Source: Corynebacterium glucuronolyticum DSM 44120 (GTDB lineage: Bacteria; Actinomycetota; Actinomycetes; Mycobacteriales; Mycobacteriaceae). Taken from it: a DNA stretch of 64,000 nt. Positions 11,236-19,734 of this stretch are shown here, piece after piece. The first letter of the stretch is position 1; each line of letters begins with the position of its first letter. The notes beneath the pieces were generated by a model that had not been told where the DNA came from, ran no database searches, and saw nothing but the letters and a program-made list of their open reading frames with translations. The DNA is taken from contig NZ_CP047452.1 of NCBI RefSeq assembly GCF_030440595.1, forward strand, positions 1 through 64,000. The letters are read 5' to 3'. Position numbers and translations under genes: made by a program.

Positions 11236-12363
11236 ATGTCATCTGATTTCCTCGCCACTCGTTTGCGCTCTCGCCGACCTAGCTGTACGGCTGGCACGGC
11301 TACCGGAACATCCGACCTTGCTGGCGGTACAAAACCACTTCGTACCTTCCCCGTCAGCTCCCGTGAAGACCGTACGAAGCGCACCATTGCCACCCTCATC
11401 GCGGCCAGCGTCGTCGTGGCAATCGCATCCCTCTTCGTAGGCTCGCGCTCCATTCCGGCCGCCGAGGTGCTCGAGGCTCTCCGCGGCGCCAGCAAGCAAG
11501 AGCTTGGCAGCATCATTTGGGACCTGCGCGTCCCTCGCACGCTTCTAGCCTTCGCAGTCGGGTCGTCCCTGGCCGTTGCTGGGGTACTCGCCCAGGCGTG
11601 GACGCGCAACCCGCTGGCCGATCCGGGCTTCATCGGCATCACCTCAGGGGCCTCGTTCGCCGTGGCCTTTGGATCTGTTGTCGGGGTGGTTACCAACGTG
11701 GGCAGTGCCGCATCGTGCGCGCTGGTCGGTGCCGCACTCGCAGCCGGACTGGTTATGTTCATTGCGCGCCGTGCCCCTGATCCCATAACGCTCCTCTTGG
11801 TGGGCGTGGGCGTGGATGCTACCTTGCGCTCCGGCACCGTCCTCATCGGCCTGTTCGACACCGACGTCCTCGATAGCATGCGCCACTGGGTCGTGGGCTC
11901 CACCTTCGGCCGTGGCCTCAGTGAAATAGTGCTGGCTTGGACGGGCCTGGTAGTCGGCTTTGTGCTTGCTTTGATTGCCGCCCGACCATTGGATCTATTG
12001 GCCTTTGGTGATGACGCCTCCCAAGCTCTCGGTGGCTCACCCCGCCTTGCGCGACTGCTCTCAGCGCTCGGGGTGGTCCTGCTCGCGGGCAGCGCGACGG
12101 CGGCGGCAGGCCCGGTCGTTTTCGTCGGCTTCGCCGCCCCGCACGTGATGCGCGTGGTGCTGGGTCCGCAGGTAACCCGGCTGATACTTCCGGCGGCGCT
12201 GACCGGGGGAATCATGGTGCTCGCTGCGGATATTGTGGGTCGGTTGGTACTGCGTCCGGGGGAGTTAGAGATGTCTATCGTTATCGCCATCCTGGGTGCG
12301 CCGCTGATGATTGCTGTGGTGCGCAGGCGTTCGAGTTGGCAGAAAGCGGGGAGCATGCAGTGA
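11236..12363 (+). CDS. Iron-siderophore ABC transporter permease 1 (FecCD family)
   Basis: 375 residues. After a cytoplasmic N-terminus of about 55 residues come the hydrophobic helices of a FecCD permease. Family segments include LRVPRTLLAFAVGSSLAVAG, TRNPLADPGFIGITSGASF, the coupling-helix region GDDASQALGG and VGFAAPHVMR. It forms the channel with the next gene's product. No clear ribosome binding site precedes ATG 11236. The first 50 residues look unlike a normal FecCD N-terminus, so the true start could be internal. It overlaps the next gene by 4 nt. Confidence 0.9.
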   Translation: MSSDFLATRLRSRRPSCTAGTATGTSDLAGGTKPLRTFPVSSREDRTKRTIATLIAASVVVAIASLFVGSRSIPAAEVLEALRGASKQELGSIIWDLRVPRTLLAFAVGSSLAVAGVLAQAWTRNPLADPGFIGITSGASFAVAFGSVVGVVTNVGSAASCALVGAALAAGLVMFIARRAPDPITLLLVGVGVDATLRSGTVLIGLFDTDVLDSMRHWVVGSTFGRGLSEIVLAWTGLVVGFVLALIAARPLDLLAFGDDASQALGGSPRLARLLSALGVVLLAGSATAAAGPVVFVGFAAPHVMRVVLGPQVTRLILPAALTGGIMVLAADIVGRLVLRPGELEMSIVIAILGAPLMIAVVRRRSSWQKAGSMQ

Positions 12364-13445
12364 CACACTCACCGCAGAACAATTTCCTGCAAACCATCAC
12401 CGAGGATCTCACCCAGCAGCTCACCTGCCAGCGGCGCAACCGCATCGCACGCATCGTGGGCAGCACTGGGTTCTTCGCGGTCGTGGCTTTTGCCTGTTAC
12501 CTCGTGCTCCTGGGACAAGGCACAGTGAAAATGTCCCCGGCGGAGGTACTCGACGTGCTCCGTGGTGGCGGTACCGCTCGCCAAATCGCCGTGGTGTGGG
12601 ACCTGCGCTTGCCCGTGGCGCTAGCCACGATGATTGTCGGTGCGGCCTTAGGTACCGCCGGCGCATGGACGCAAACAATGGCCAGAAACCCCCTCGCCTC
12701 CCCAGACATCCTGGGTGTGACCTCCGGGGCGGCCGTGCTCGTGGTACTGGGCACTGTCACCGTCCGGCCCACGTGGCTGGAAGATTTGCCCATGTTCTGG
12801 TGGCGCGCCGGGCTAGCGATGGTCGGGGCCGTGGCGGTACTCGTCGTGCTCACCCTGCTGGGTGGCGTGGGTACCAGCGACAAGATTGTGCTCATCGGTT
12901 TCGCCCTGTCTCTCATGCTCCAAGCAGTCGTGAGCTACCTGCTGCTCAAAGCCGAAATCCTGCGGGCGGCCGAGACTCAGACTTGGCTAGCGGGCTCCAC
13001 AGGGTTCGTACGTATGAATGCGTTGATTCCGTTGTTGGTCGGTCTGGCACCATTCATCGCCATCGGCTTGTGGTGCGCGAGGGATCTACCCGTCCTTGCG
13101 CACGATGACAGTTCGGCATCATCGCTAGGTGTGAATATAAAGGCACGGCGGGCAGCCCTGTTGATAGCGGCAACAGGCGTGGCGGCTGTGGTGGTCTCTG
13201 TGGTGGGGCCGATCGGTTTCATTGCGCTGATCGCGCCACACCTGGGAAGGATCGTGGCTAATACCGGAACGCCATCACCGATGGTGTCGGCCGCCGCCGG
13301 TGCGGCACTGCTGGGGGTGTGCGCGGTGATTGCGGGGTTCATACCAACGAGTGCTCCGGTCGGGGCGGTATCTTCCGTGATCGGTGGAATTGCACTGGTG
13401 GGATTGGTCATCAAGAAAATGAACAAGCGAGGCAACAATGGTTGA
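12360..13445 (+). CDS. Iron-siderophore ABC transporter permease 2 (FecCD family)
   Basis: GTG at 12360 overlaps the stop of the previous permease (GTGA), the usual coupled arrangement, and gives 361 residues. FecCD segments: LRLPVALATMIVGAALGTAG, TMARNPLASPDILGVTSGAA, SSASSLGVNIKARRA and GFIALIAPHLGRI. About ten transmembrane helices are expected. Pairs with permease 1. The ATPase gene overlaps its 3' end by 8 nt. Confidence 0.9.
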   Translation: MTHSPQNNFLQTITEDLTQQLTCQRRNRIARIVGSTGFFAVVAFACYLVLLGQGTVKMSPAEVLDVLRGGGTARQIAVVWDLRLPVALATMIVGAALGTAGAWTQTMARNPLASPDILGVTSGAAVLVVLGTVTVRPTWLEDLPMFWWRAGLAMVGAVAVLVVLTLLGGVGTSDKIVLIGFALSLMLQAVVSYLLLKAEILRAAETQTWLAGSTGFVRMNALIPLLVGLAPFIAIGLWCARDLPVLAHDDSSASSLGVNIKARRAALLIAATGVAAVVVSVVGPIGFIALIAPHLGRIVANTGTPSPMVSAAAGAALLGVCAVIAGFIPTSAPVGAVSSVIGGIALVGLVIKKMNKRGNNG

Positions 13446-14232
13446 GAACGAGGCGATTCTGAACGCAACTGAGGTGTACGCCGGGTACTCCGAAGCCCGG
13501 GACGTACTCAAAGGGGTTAGCGTGCGCGCATACCCAGGACAGGTCACTACTCTGATTGGTCCAAACGGGTGCGGGAAGTCAACGCTGCTGAAGACGATGT
13601 CTAAATTGGTCACTCCGCGGGCCGGTGAAGTATACGTTCAGGGTGAGATCGTCCATGAGCTACACACCAAGGATGCGGCCCGGCGGATCGCGATGCTGCC
13701 GCAACACCCCATGGCGCCAGAGGGGATCTTGGTGGGGGAGCTGGTAGCCCGCGGTCGACATCCTCACCAAGGTTGGTTGCGTGGAGAATCTGCCCGTGAC
13801 CGGGAGGTGATTGCCCATGCCTGCGAAACAACCGGGATTGTTGACTTGGTGGATCGCGAGGTTTCTTCGTTGTCCGGTGGGCAGCGCCAGCGCGTATGGT
13901 TGGCGATGACGTTGGCGCAAGATACTCCGGTGCTATTACTCGATGAGCCGACCACGTTTCTAGACCCAGCCCATGCAATGGAAATGCTGGAGCTGGCACG
14001 CAATCAGGCGCAGAAGGGGAAGGCTGTAGTCATGGTGCTGCACGATTTGATGCTGGCCGGGATGTTCTCGGACACTCTAATCGTGATGAAGGACGGGCAG
14101 ATCCTTGCCCAGGGGACTCCGGCTGAGGCTCTGATCCCGGACGTGCTGGCGGAAGCATATGGGTTGAGGGCGGAAGTCTGGGAGGATCCGCATGGTGAAA
14201 GCCCGGTGATAGTTCCGCGGGGAACCCTGTAG
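13438..14232 (+). CDS. Iron-siderophore ABC transporter ATP-binding protein
   Basis: 264-residue FepC-type ATPase powering import. Walker A is GPNGCGKST near residue 41, the signature is LSGGQRQRVWLAM, Walker B is VLLLDEPTTFLD, and the switch His is in VLHDLMLA. Its start overlaps permease 2 by 8 nt. It is the last gene of the binding protein-permease-permease-ATPase operon and converges with the reductase gene. Confidence 0.94.
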   Translation: MVENEAILNATEVYAGYSEARDVLKGVSVRAYPGQVTTLIGPNGCGKSTLLKTMSKLVTPRAGEVYVQGEIVHELHTKDAARRIAMLPQHPMAPEGILVGELVARGRHPHQGWLRGESARDREVIAHACETTGIVDLVDREVSSLSGGQRQRVWLAMTLAQDTPVLLLDEPTTFLDPAHAMEMLELARNQAQKGKAVVMVLHDLMLAGMFSDTLIVMKDGQILAQGTPAEALIPDVLAEAYGLRAEVWEDPHGESPVIVPRGTL

Positions 14233-14385
14233 ATCTGACAGACGCAGATGTGCGTTGGAGAAAAATTATTTCATCTTTCCTCCGTTCGAACGTCCGTTAT
14301 CGCGAAAGGCATTGGCTGAACGGAGAACGAACACGCAGGCGCTCAGGTCCAGCCGGCCCGGCTAGGATCGGGAAAAGCCTGGACG

Positions 14386-15201
14386 CTAGGGGCGGGCCTT
14401 CCCGTGGAACCAAAATGGGCTCCATTCGATGACGTCGGGGGACAGCTGCAACTCATCGACCGCGAATTTGCGTACTGTTTTTGCCAGACTGCCTTCACCA
14501 CACGCCCACAGAGACCTAGGCAGACTCCCGTGTTCGGGTGAGTAATGGTCGCGGAGGGAAGCCAGCGTAGCGTCCGACTCCAAAGTCTTAGAAGCAGTGA
14601 CAACAGTGAGGCTGCGCACTTGGGGCGACCACTCGGTGGAGAAGTCAGGTTCGACCTCGTCAAGGTCGGTGATTACAGCAATGATGTCGGTGAGCGCCAG
14701 CGCTTCCGGGTTGGTTCTTTGCAGGTGGGCGAGGACGTGGCGGAGGGCGGGGATAGAGGAGGCGTCAGCAATCATGAGTTGCGGTGAGGAGGCCGGAACC
14801 CAGATTGCCCCACACGTATACATGCCGGCGGTATCGCCGGGGAGGGCGCGCCGAACCCAGCGAGAGCCGGGGCCGGAATCTCCGTGGGTGACCACGTCAG
14901 TCCACATGGTGCTCGTGGCCGGATCTAACCCTCGGATGGTGTACCAGCGCAGTTCGGGGCGGGTTTCTTCCGGGAGGTTAGCCACCGTTGCGCGAATGTT
15001 ACTGTCGCCAAGGTCAAAGGGATGGAACTGTTCGCCCTGTCGCGGCATGAGTAAGCCGAAGAATTCATCGGGGCCGTCCAACGGGTAGTCAGCGAAGTCG
15101 GAAGCTGTGAAGGTTACGCGGTGGAGACGCGGGGCGAGCTGCTCGTTGGATACGACCGTGACGGGAATGATCCGGTGAGGGTTGGAGGACTTCGGTGGCA
15201 T
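14386..15201 (-). CDS. Siderophore-interacting protein (ViuB/SIP-type ferric reductase)
   Basis: FAD-dependent enzyme that releases iron from imported siderophore in the cytoplasm. Family features: RLHRVTFTA, the flavin-binding RWYTIRGLD (SIP proteins have R-x-Y-T-x-R), GDSGPGSRWV and a C-terminal NAD(P)H-binding lobe ending WSPFWFHGKARP. ATG at 15201 gives 271 residues; a TTG at 15222 would add seven. It is convergent with the transporter operon and completes the uptake-reduction pathway. Confidence 0.88.
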   Translation of the reverse strand: MPPKSSNPHRIIPVTVVSNEQLAPRLHRVTFTASDFADYPLDGPDEFFGLLMPRQGEQFHPFDLGDSNIRATVANLPEETRPELRWYTIRGLDPATSTMWTDVVTHGDSGPGSRWVRRALPGDTAGMYTCGAIWVPASSPQLMIADASSIPALRHVLAHLQRTNPEALALTDIIAVITDLDEVEPDFSTEWSPQVRSLTVVTASKTLESDATLASLRDHYSPEHGSLPRSLWACGEGSLAKTVRKFAVDELQLSPDVIEWSPFWFHGKARP

Positions 15202-15309
15202 AGTTGTTGTGGTTACTTTCAAGGGGTCAGGGTTGGAGATGGGTCTATGTCGTGGCTAAGCGCCACACTACGACTATGAAGTTTACGTTCTTACCCCGGA
15301 AGAGACTTA

Positions 15310-15594
15310 GTGATTCATAAAAACTCCAATGCGAGAGTAATGGCCTGTTTCCTTTTATCCAGAAATGATCGGTTGGGTCGAGAGGCCCCAGAACCTATTG
15401 CTGCATGGTCGGAGCAGGTCGAGCGATTGAGAAATAGAGCGGTTCACGAAGTCTACGAACCTACCCGGGAAGAAATGAACGCATGTGTGGAAGCAGTCGA
15501 TCACCTAGTTACCTTCCTTGGTGATCAGGTGGTTGGGACTCATCAAGAACCTCGAGTTCACTGCACTGGCACTCTCGGGACAGCAGGGTTTTGA
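15310..15594 (+). CDS. HEPN-like fragment (partial)
   Basis: 94 residues from a GTG start. The informative part is RLRNRAVHEVYEPTREEMNACVEA written across residues 40-65: it contains the HEPN ribonuclease motif R-N-R-A-V-H (Rx4H) followed by a helix. Complete HEPN proteins are larger, and the first 35 residues are not recognisable, so this is probably the 3' remnant of a HEPN-domain defence or tRNA-cleaving protein. The last 20 residues look like read-through. Composition is AT-richer than the housekeeping genes. Confidence 0.4.
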   Translation: MIHKNSNARVMACFLLSRNDRLGREAPEPIAAWSEQVERLRNRAVHEVYEPTREEMNACVEAVDHLVTFLGDQVVGTHQEPRVHCTGTLGTAGF

Positions 15595-15597
15595 AAG

Positions 15598-15977
15598 AGG
15601 GGGAGGTTGGAATGAGGATTTTTCCCAGATTGAGGCCTCTTTGGAGGACGTTAAATATTTCAGGAATGAACGTTCTGGACAAGTGGTTAGGCGCGCGAAC
15701 TGCAAAGGGAATTGGACGCGCTGCAGGAAAGAACGCTACTCCACTTGACCGAATCCGACCTACGGAATGGGAAGACGAATGGAACGATGAGTTGCTTGAC
15801 CTTCTACGTGTGCTTACACACACAGTCGAGTTAGGTCAAAAGCAAGAATCACTACTCAAAGAGGTTCTTTCGGGTGAGCTTTTTGCTGCAAGCGAACTTC
15901 CTCAACCCACTCCTAGCCAGAAAAAAGTCCCGAAAACGATCCATAGGACCTATGGACAAGATGTAATAGATTTCTAA
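15598..15977 (+). pseudogene. Relic of a type ISP restriction-methyltransferase C-terminus
   Basis: The frame reads NISGMNVLDKWLGARTAKG, then NATPLDRIRPTEWEDEWNDE, then LLDLLRVLTHTVELGQKQ. This matches the C-terminal end of actinobacterial type ISP restriction-modification polypeptides (…SPLDxIxPxxW…ELLxLLxxLxxxVxLxPxQ). Only about 120 codons survive, and better upstream similarity lies in a different frame (EASLEDVKYFRN), implying a frameshift near 15650. It ends at TAA 15975-15977. Together with the N-terminal relic at 9.0 kb it suggests one destroyed gene. Confidence 0.55.
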
Positions 15978-16446
15978 AAGAGTCTGGGAGCGAGCAAGTA
16001 ATTTTCGCCTAGTGGTTAGGAGGAGCAATTGCTTAGAACTAATTTCAGTTGTCGTGAAGCCCGGTGCAATGGGTAGAGAATTTGAAAACAAGAATTGAAA
16101 GGAGATATTAGGCTGGATCAGTCTGGTGACCACGTTCTCGCCCCAAACCGCACAATGTTTACCCCCTAAGGGGAATAAGACTTGACGCAAGTATGTGACG
16201 CATGGGACAGTTGATTCTGTTGTGATTGCAGTGACGCAAGTGAAAAGGCGGACACTGCGGTGGAAGACTCACAAGCGATTAAGGCGATCGTCGACACGGC
16301 CTCCGAGCCGCTGAGCGACGACCGCCTTTTCGTTATCCATCCCGCCCCCTTGTGACGTATATCCCTAATTTTTAATTTTTTCACAGCAAAATAACCCCAT
16401 GTGCGGGTGATTCAAATAACGATCAGGAAAAAAGGAAGAAATATTT
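15978..16446. other. Intergenic/relic region before the antiterminator gene
   Basis: No intact gene. One short frame (16260-16355, MEDSQAIKAIVDTASEPLSD... to PAPL-stop) has coding-like composition and could be the tail of a lost gene. An inverted repeat (AAGGCGATCGTCG 16281-16293 with its near-complement 16316-16328, then TTTT) resembles a terminator but lies inside that frame. The end of the region is AT-rich. Confidence 0.4.
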
Positions 16447-16477
16447 TTGAGTCGGGGGCAGTAGGAAGGCTTATACT
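16447..16477 (+). promoter_or_regulatory. Putative promoter of the antiterminator-PTS operon
   Basis: TTGAGT (16447-16452) and TATACT (16472-16477) with 19-bp spacing lie just upstream of the RAT sequence, in the expected position for a transcript whose leader contains the antiterminator. Confidence 0.5.
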
Positions 16478-16496
16478 AAAAGCGTTCTAGCCCTCC

Positions 16497-16598
16497 GGGT
16501 GTTACTGATTCGATCAGGCATGACTGGAAATTCGGGTGCCAAACCCGCAGGATCACAGCCCCGCATACCCACGGGCGCATGCCCGCGTGGTGTCGTTT
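16497..16598 (+). promoter_or_regulatory. Ribonucleic antiterminator (RAT) and overlapping leader hairpins
   Basis: 16497-16525 (GGGTGTTACTGATTCGATCA then GGCATGACT) closely matches the RAT targets bound by BglG/LicT-type proteins. It is followed by small hairpins (CGGGT...ACCCG near 16533-16547 and CCACGGGC-GCAT-GCCCGCGTGG near 16574-16595) that could act as the terminator, though no long U tract is present. It sits in the leader of the antiterminator gene, so autoregulation coupled to PTS substrate is inferred. Confidence 0.75.
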
Positions 16599-16632
16599 GG
16601 TACCCTCCCGCAACGATACGCAGGAGAAAGTC

Positions 16633-17568
16633 ATGACTGAAGGTGCGCGAAACCCGAGGATCATCCGGGTGCTCAGCAACAATGCCGTGCTTGTCCGCGT
16701 CCCCAGCGGGGTACCAGGGGAGGACACAGCCCAAAACACAGCCCAAACCAAAAACACCCAACAACAAACCAGCCAAACAACCAACAACACCCAAGTCCTC
16801 GTCGGCCGCGGCATCGGCTTCCAGCGCAAGCCGGGCGACGAGATTTCGCCGGCGACGGCGGATCGGCAGTACCTGGAGCTGAGCCCGGAGCGGGCGCAGT
16901 TCCTCAAAGGCGTGCTGTCGCTTGATCCGGCGGTGATGGAGACCATCTCGGCGGCGGTGGATTTGGCGGTTGACCTGCTTGGCGAGCTGCACCCCTCGGT
17001 GTACGTGGTGCTTGCTGAGCATATTTCGTTTGCGGTGCAGCGTGCGGGCTCGGGCGAGCAGATCCGGAACTCTTTGGTGGATGAGATCCGGGCGGCCTTC
17101 CCCCTGGAATTTCAGGCGGCGCAGCTCATGGTGAGTTACATCAACTCGCATACCGCCAACGCAACCCTTCCTGTCGACGAAGCGGCCTTCATCGCCCTTC
17201 ACCTCAACGCGGCCCGCCAGGGCGTGACGGTGAAGCAGCCTCTGGCCGTGGCGAACGAGTTGGCGGGGTTGCTGCGGTTTGTGTGCGCGCGGCTTGGGGC
17301 GACAACCACCACTTTCGATGGGACTGTGGATCATTCCCTCGCGTTGGAGCTCACGAGGATGAGCAATCGCGTGGGGTCGAAGCAGTTCCGTTCCAATCTG
17401 GCGAGGCGGTCGATTGAACGCGATCTGCCTTCCGAATTCGATGTGGCGCAGCAGGTTCTGTGTCGCATGATCGACGTTCCGACGTTGCCGTCCCACGCGG
17501 CGGGGGAGGCTGCCTACCTTGCGGTTTTCCTCCACGGCTGGCGGCAATCGGTGCGCCCAAGCACGTAA
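16633..17568 (+). CDS. BglG/LicT-family transcriptional antiterminator
   Basis: ATG at 16633 with AGGAGAAAG 4 nt upstream gives 311 residues. The N-terminal co-antiterminator RNA-binding domain (IIRVLSNNAVLVRVPSG...VLVGRGIGFQRKPGDEI) is split by a 28-residue Gln/Thr/Asn-rich insertion (residues about 31-56) in its beta-hairpin. Two PRD domains follow, with conserved His in LGELHPSVY and FIALHLNAAR and in the second PRD. PTS phosphorylation of these His normally sets activity. A RAT lies in its own leader and a PTS permease is 27 nt downstream, so it very likely controls this operon. Confidence 0.88.
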   Translation: MTEGARNPRIIRVLSNNAVLVRVPSGVPGEDTAQNTAQTKNTQQQTSQTTNNTQVLVGRGIGFQRKPGDEISPATADRQYLELSPERAQFLKGVLSLDPAVMETISAAVDLAVDLLGELHPSVYVVLAEHISFAVQRAGSGEQIRNSLVDEIRAAFPLEFQAAQLMVSYINSHTANATLPVDEAAFIALHLNAARQGVTVKQPLAVANELAGLLRFVCARLGATTTTFDGTVDHSLALELTRMSNRVGSKQFRSNLARRSIERDLPSEFDVAQQVLCRMIDVPTLPSHAAGEAAYLAVFLHGWRQSVRPST

Positions 17569-17595
17569 CTCCCCACCCAGGAGAAAGAAGGAATC

Positions 17596-19686
17596 ATGTC
17601 CACCGCGACATCTCCCGTAAAAGAAAAATCACAAACCGGCAACACCATCATGACGGCGTTCCAGAAGCTCGGCCGGGCACTGATGGGTGCCGTCGCCATC
17701 ATGCCGGTCGCCGCCCTTCTCATGGGCATCGGCTACTGGATCGATCCGGAAGGCTGGGGCGAAGGCAACCTCCTCGCCGCCGTCCTCATCACCGCCGGTT
17801 CCGCGGTCCTCAACAACCTCGGCGTCATCTTCGCCATCGCGATCGCGTTCGGCCTGGCCAAAGACCACAACGGCGCCGCGGCCCTGTCCGGCTGGCTCGG
17901 CTTCACCACCCTGATTTCGCTTCTCGACGAAGATGCGGTCGCCGGTTACCGTGGCGTCGACCTCGAGTCCATGTCTGATGAGGCGGCCCTCGACTGGGCC
18001 TCCCAGGGCTGGGCCGCCGTCGGCCCGAAGAACGTCCTCTTCGGCATCGCCGTCGGCATCCTCGCCGCTTGGGTCTACAACCGCTTCCACGCCACGAAGC
18101 TTCCGGATGCGCTGGCCTTCTTCGCCGGCCGTCGTCTCGTCCCGATTCTCACATCGCTCTTCTCCATCGTCCTGGCCGGCATCTTCTACTTCCTCTGGCC
18201 GCTCATCTACGGTGTGCTTTTCGATTTCGGTACGTGGATCCAGGGCATGGGCGCGGTCGGTGCCGGCCTCTACGCCTTCGCTAACCGGCTCCTCATTCCG
18301 ACGGGTCTTCACCACGCCCTGAACTCGATCTTCTGGTTCGACATCATCGGCATCAACGACATCGGTAACTTCCTCGCCGGCGGCAAGACGATCGAGGCCG
18401 CCGCAGCCGCCACGACGGCCGCCACCTGCCCGGGTATCTGGGCGGACGGCGCCTGCCAGGTCGTCGGTTTCGTGGGCCGCTACCAGGCCGGTTTCTTCCC
18501 CATCATGATGTTCGGTCTCCCAGGCGCAGCGCTGGCCATGTACCTCCGCGCGGACACGAAGCGCCGCAAGGTCGTTGGCTCCCTCATGCTCGCCGCCGCT
18601 CTGGCCTCCTTCTTCACGGGCGTGACGGAGCCCCTGGAGTTCTCCTTCATGTTCTTGGCCCCGCTGCTCTACGTCGTCCACGCCATCCTCACGGGCATCT
18701 CGGTCGCCATCGCCGCGGCCTTCCACTGGACGGCCGGCTTCGGCTTCTCCGCCGGTTTTGTGGACATGGTCCTCTCCGCCCGCAACCCGCTTTCCAACGA
18801 CTGGTGGATGCTGCTGGTCATGGGCGTGATCTTCTTCGCCCTTTACTTCGTCATCTTCTACTTCCTCATTGGGTTTATGGATCTCCACACCCCGGGCCGC
18901 GGTGAGGACGAGGCCGACGATGGTGCCACTCTTGCTGCCGACGCCGAAACCTCCGACGTCGCCCGCCAGATCATCGTGGGTCTCGGCGGCGAGGACAACA
19001 TCGATTCCATCGATTACTGCACCACGCGCCTCCGCGTCGAGGTGAAGGATAACGTCAAGGTCAGCGAGTCGGCGATCAAGAAGTCCGGCATCGCCGGCGT
19101 CATCCGCCCCTCGCAGAAGAATGTTCAGGTTGTCGTCGGACCTAAGGTACAGTTTGTGTACGACGAGGTGGCTCGCCAAATGAGCCACACCGATGCGTCC
19201 CTCGAGGGCGAGCAGGAGGTTACCGTCGAGCTCCAGGCACCGTTCGCCGGCCAGGCCACCACGATCGCCGACGTCCCTGACCCGACTTTCTCTGGCAAGA
19301 TGCTTGGCGACGGCTTCGCTGTCGCACCCCAGTCCACCTCCGGTTCCCTCCTGGTCTGCGCCCCAGCCGCGGGAACCCTCCAGATGGTCTTCAAGACGGG
19401 CCATGCCTTCTCCGTCAAAACCACCGAGGGCCTCGATGTCCTCGTCCACATCGGCCTCGACACCGTCGAGCTCAAGGGCGAGGGCTTCACTGTCCTTACC
19501 CAGCAGGGCGAGCAGGTCACCGCTGGCCAACCCATCATCGAGGTCGACCTTGCCCGACTCAAGCAAAAGGGCAAAAACCTCATTACCCCTGTTGTCCTCA
19601 GTGAGAAGTCCCAGGTTGCCGAGGTCCACGCCATCACCGGCGCAGTCTCCCAGGGCGACACCGTCGCCACGGTGACAATGGCCTAA
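17596..19686 (+). CDS. nagE: PTS EIICBA permease, GlcNAc/glucose class
   Basis: 696 residues in the order IIC-IIB-IIA. The membrane EIIC domain spans about residues 20-430 (LIPTGLHHALNSIFWFD, TGVTEPLEFSFMFLAP). EIIB follows with the phospho-Cys in DYCTTRLRVEV (Cys475), then EIIA with the phospho-His in LVHIGLDTVELKGEGF (His618). Domain order and INDIGNFLAGGKT point to the NagE (N-acetylglucosamine) branch rather than corynebacterial PtsG, which starts with EIIB. Specificity is inferred. It imports and phosphorylates sugar with EI/HPr, and is cotranscribed with the antiterminator. Confidence 0.85.
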   Translation: MSTATSPVKEKSQTGNTIMTAFQKLGRALMGAVAIMPVAALLMGIGYWIDPEGWGEGNLLAAVLITAGSAVLNNLGVIFAIAIAFGLAKDHNGAAALSGWLGFTTLISLLDEDAVAGYRGVDLESMSDEAALDWASQGWAAVGPKNVLFGIAVGILAAWVYNRFHATKLPDALAFFAGRRLVPILTSLFSIVLAGIFYFLWPLIYGVLFDFGTWIQGMGAVGAGLYAFANRLLIPTGLHHALNSIFWFDIIGINDIGNFLAGGKTIEAAAAATTAATCPGIWADGACQVVGFVGRYQAGFFPIMMFGLPGAALAMYLRADTKRRKVVGSLMLAAALASFFTGVTEPLEFSFMFLAPLLYVVHAILTGISVAIAAAFHWTAGFGFSAGFVDMVLSARNPLSNDWWMLLVMGVIFFALYFVIFYFLIGFMDLHTPGRGEDEADDGATLAADAETSDVARQIIVGLGGEDNIDSIDYCTTRLRVEVKDNVKVSESAIKKSGIAGVIRPSQKNVQVVVGPKVQFVYDEVARQMSHTDASLEGEQEVTVELQAPFAGQATTIADVPDPTFSGKMLGDGFAVAPQSTSGSLLVCAPAAGTLQMVFKTGHAFSVKTTEGLDVLVHIGLDTVELKGEGFTVLTQQGEQVTAGQPIIEVDLARLKQKGKNLITPVVLSEKSQVAEVHAITGAVSQGDTVATVTMA

Positions 19687-19734
19687 CCTCCGCTCGAGTG
19701 GCGGGCGCCCCCGTGCCGTGGCAGGATCCCTTGT

